A stretch of DNA of 8,081 nt from JBBRLG01 sp038231495 (GTDB taxonomy: Bacteria > Planctomycetota > Planctomycetia > Gemmatales > Gemmataceae), in assembly GCA_038231495.1 (NCBI GenBank), contig JBBRLG010000350.1, positions 1 to 8,081 of the forward strand. The letters run 5' to 3'. Below are positions 7,482 to 8,081 of this stretch, in pieces. The number at the start of each line of letters is the position of its first letter. The stretch's first letter is position 1. A model generated the notes under the pieces. That model searched no databases and was not told the DNA's origin. It was given only the letters and a program-made list of their open reading frames with translations. The position numbers and the translations under genes were made by a program.

Positions 7482-8081
7482 TCAACTTTTCTTTTTATGG
7501 TCGCCGACCGCCGGCGCGTCGGGGTTGGTGTCCGGCCCGAAGTACCGCAACGTCACCAGCGGCTCGATGCCCATGTTCTCGAAGACGACGCCTTGCCTCG
7601 CCGCGTCGTAGGAGACGAACACCTCGTCCTCGGTCAACTCGCCGAAACGGATCATCGCCGGCGTTTGCAACGCCAGCTTGCCGATGCGGCCGCTGCCCTG
7701 CACCGCGATCAGGCCGTACGCACCCTTGTCCTTAATCGTCACCTTCGCGCCCGGATCGACCGTCAACTCCTTGGCACTGAACAACTCCTCGCCGCCGACC
7801 TTGCCGTAGACGACCCAGCGGTCCACGTAACCCGACGACGCCGAGTCGGCCGCCGGGATCGGTTCCAGATAATGACTATCCTTGAAGTTGGGATTAACGT
7901 TGCCCTCCCAGTCGAGTTGCTCGACAAGGTAGTTCAAGTCGTGGTGCTTGTCCGGCGGCATGTCCTTGACGAGCAGGCTCCAGGGCACGACGCGGCCCTC
8001 GACCATCGATTGATACATCCCGAACACGTCGCTACCCCATTGCGGCTCGTAGGTCACGAGAGAACCGGGCGCGTGCAGGAC
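7482..8081 (-). CDS. Cupin-like protein, C-terminal part (5' end beyond the window)
   Basis: A convergent gene read right to left, ending at TGA (7484-7482). A GTG at 8057-8055 could serve as a start, but the frame stays open to base 8081 and reads VLHAPGSL before it, in the same coding style. I therefore annotate at least 200 residues of a longer protein truncated by the window edge. Counting from that GTG, residues about 85-180 look like a small all-beta cupin barrel. It has a PG turn followed by short strands, the segment GAYGLIAVQGSGRIG in the place of cupin motif 1, then FGELTEDEVFV, and a closing strand ending EPLVTLRYFGPD. The metal-binding His pair and Glu of cupin motif 1 are absent from this domain, so it is probably metal-free or non-catalytic. 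His/Asp-rich segments nearer the N-terminus (DKHHDLNYLVEQLDW, FKDSHYLEPI) may carry function. The tail is charged and Lys-rich (HKKKS). Sugar-phosphate isomerase-like or dioxygenase-like cupins are possible relatives, but I cannot assign a substrate. Confidence 0.8.
   Translation of the reverse strand, partial: VLHAPGSLVTYEPQWGSDVFGMYQSMVEGRVVPWSLLVKDMPPDKHHDLNYLVEQLDWEGNVNPNFKDSHYLEPIPAADSASSGYVDRWVVYGKVGGEELFSAKELTVDPGAKVTIKDKGAYGLIAVQGSGRIGKLALQTPAMIRFGELTEDEVFVSYDAARQGVVFENMGIEPLVTLRYFGPDTNPDAPAVGDHKKKS

Noticed and set aside
7082..7735. Plus-strand frame bridging the giant gene's end, the heptamer array and the antisense of the cupin-like gene
   Set aside because: It stays open only because the 7-bp repeat has no stop in this frame. 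The product combines an Arg-rich shadow, the repeat peptide and another shadow.
1..8081. CRISPR array, tRNA or rRNA genes, or insertion sequence
   Set aside because: No spaced direct repeats of CRISPR size, no tRNA cloverleaf or rRNA-like stretches and no transposase-like frame or terminal inverted repeats were seen. The only tandem repeat is the 7-bp array at 7382-7458.

Overview
This 8,081-base window is a very GC-rich bacterial fragment, most likely from a Planctomycetota genome (Gemmatales/Pirellulales-like). This is inferred, not proven. It rests on the giant, Ala/Leu/Pro/Arg-rich envelope protein with no familiar enzyme domain and on the intergenic heptamer repeat (TTTCGGA)n. The repeat would translate as the FGFRISD-type peptide I recall as common between genes in this phylum. 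The G/C-run hairpin at the left edge is also of a kind I associate with these genomes.

Layout. Bases 1-98 hold a GC-run hairpin and CACGG-rich repeat-like DNA with no recognisable promoter. Bases 99-7370 (+ strand) are one uninterrupted reading frame for a protein of about 2,423 residues, nearly 90% of the window. Bases 7371-7481 are a short convergent intergenic space filled by a heptamer-repeat hairpin followed by seven T, probably the transcription terminator. Bases 7482-8081 (- strand) are the 3' part of a second gene, convergent with the first and running off the right edge. Its product looks like the C-terminal half of a cupin-type protein.

The main result is the internal structure of the giant protein. 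It appears to be a head-to-tail fusion of two diverged paralogous halves of about 1,200 residues. Each half starts with a signal-peptide-like hydrophobic segment, continues with a long series of beta-strand-rich modules, and ends in membrane helices. Matching landmarks in the two halves occur in the same order, at a nearly constant offset of about 1,230-1,276 residues. Predicted topology places both beta-rich halves outside the cytoplasmic membrane, joined by a four-helix membrane bundle and anchored by further helices at the C-terminus. I recognise no catalytic motif, so the function remains unknown. A structural, scaffold or binding role at the cell envelope is the most that can be inferred.

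The two genes are convergent, so they are not an operon. Nothing in the sequence links them functionally beyond a possible shared terminator.
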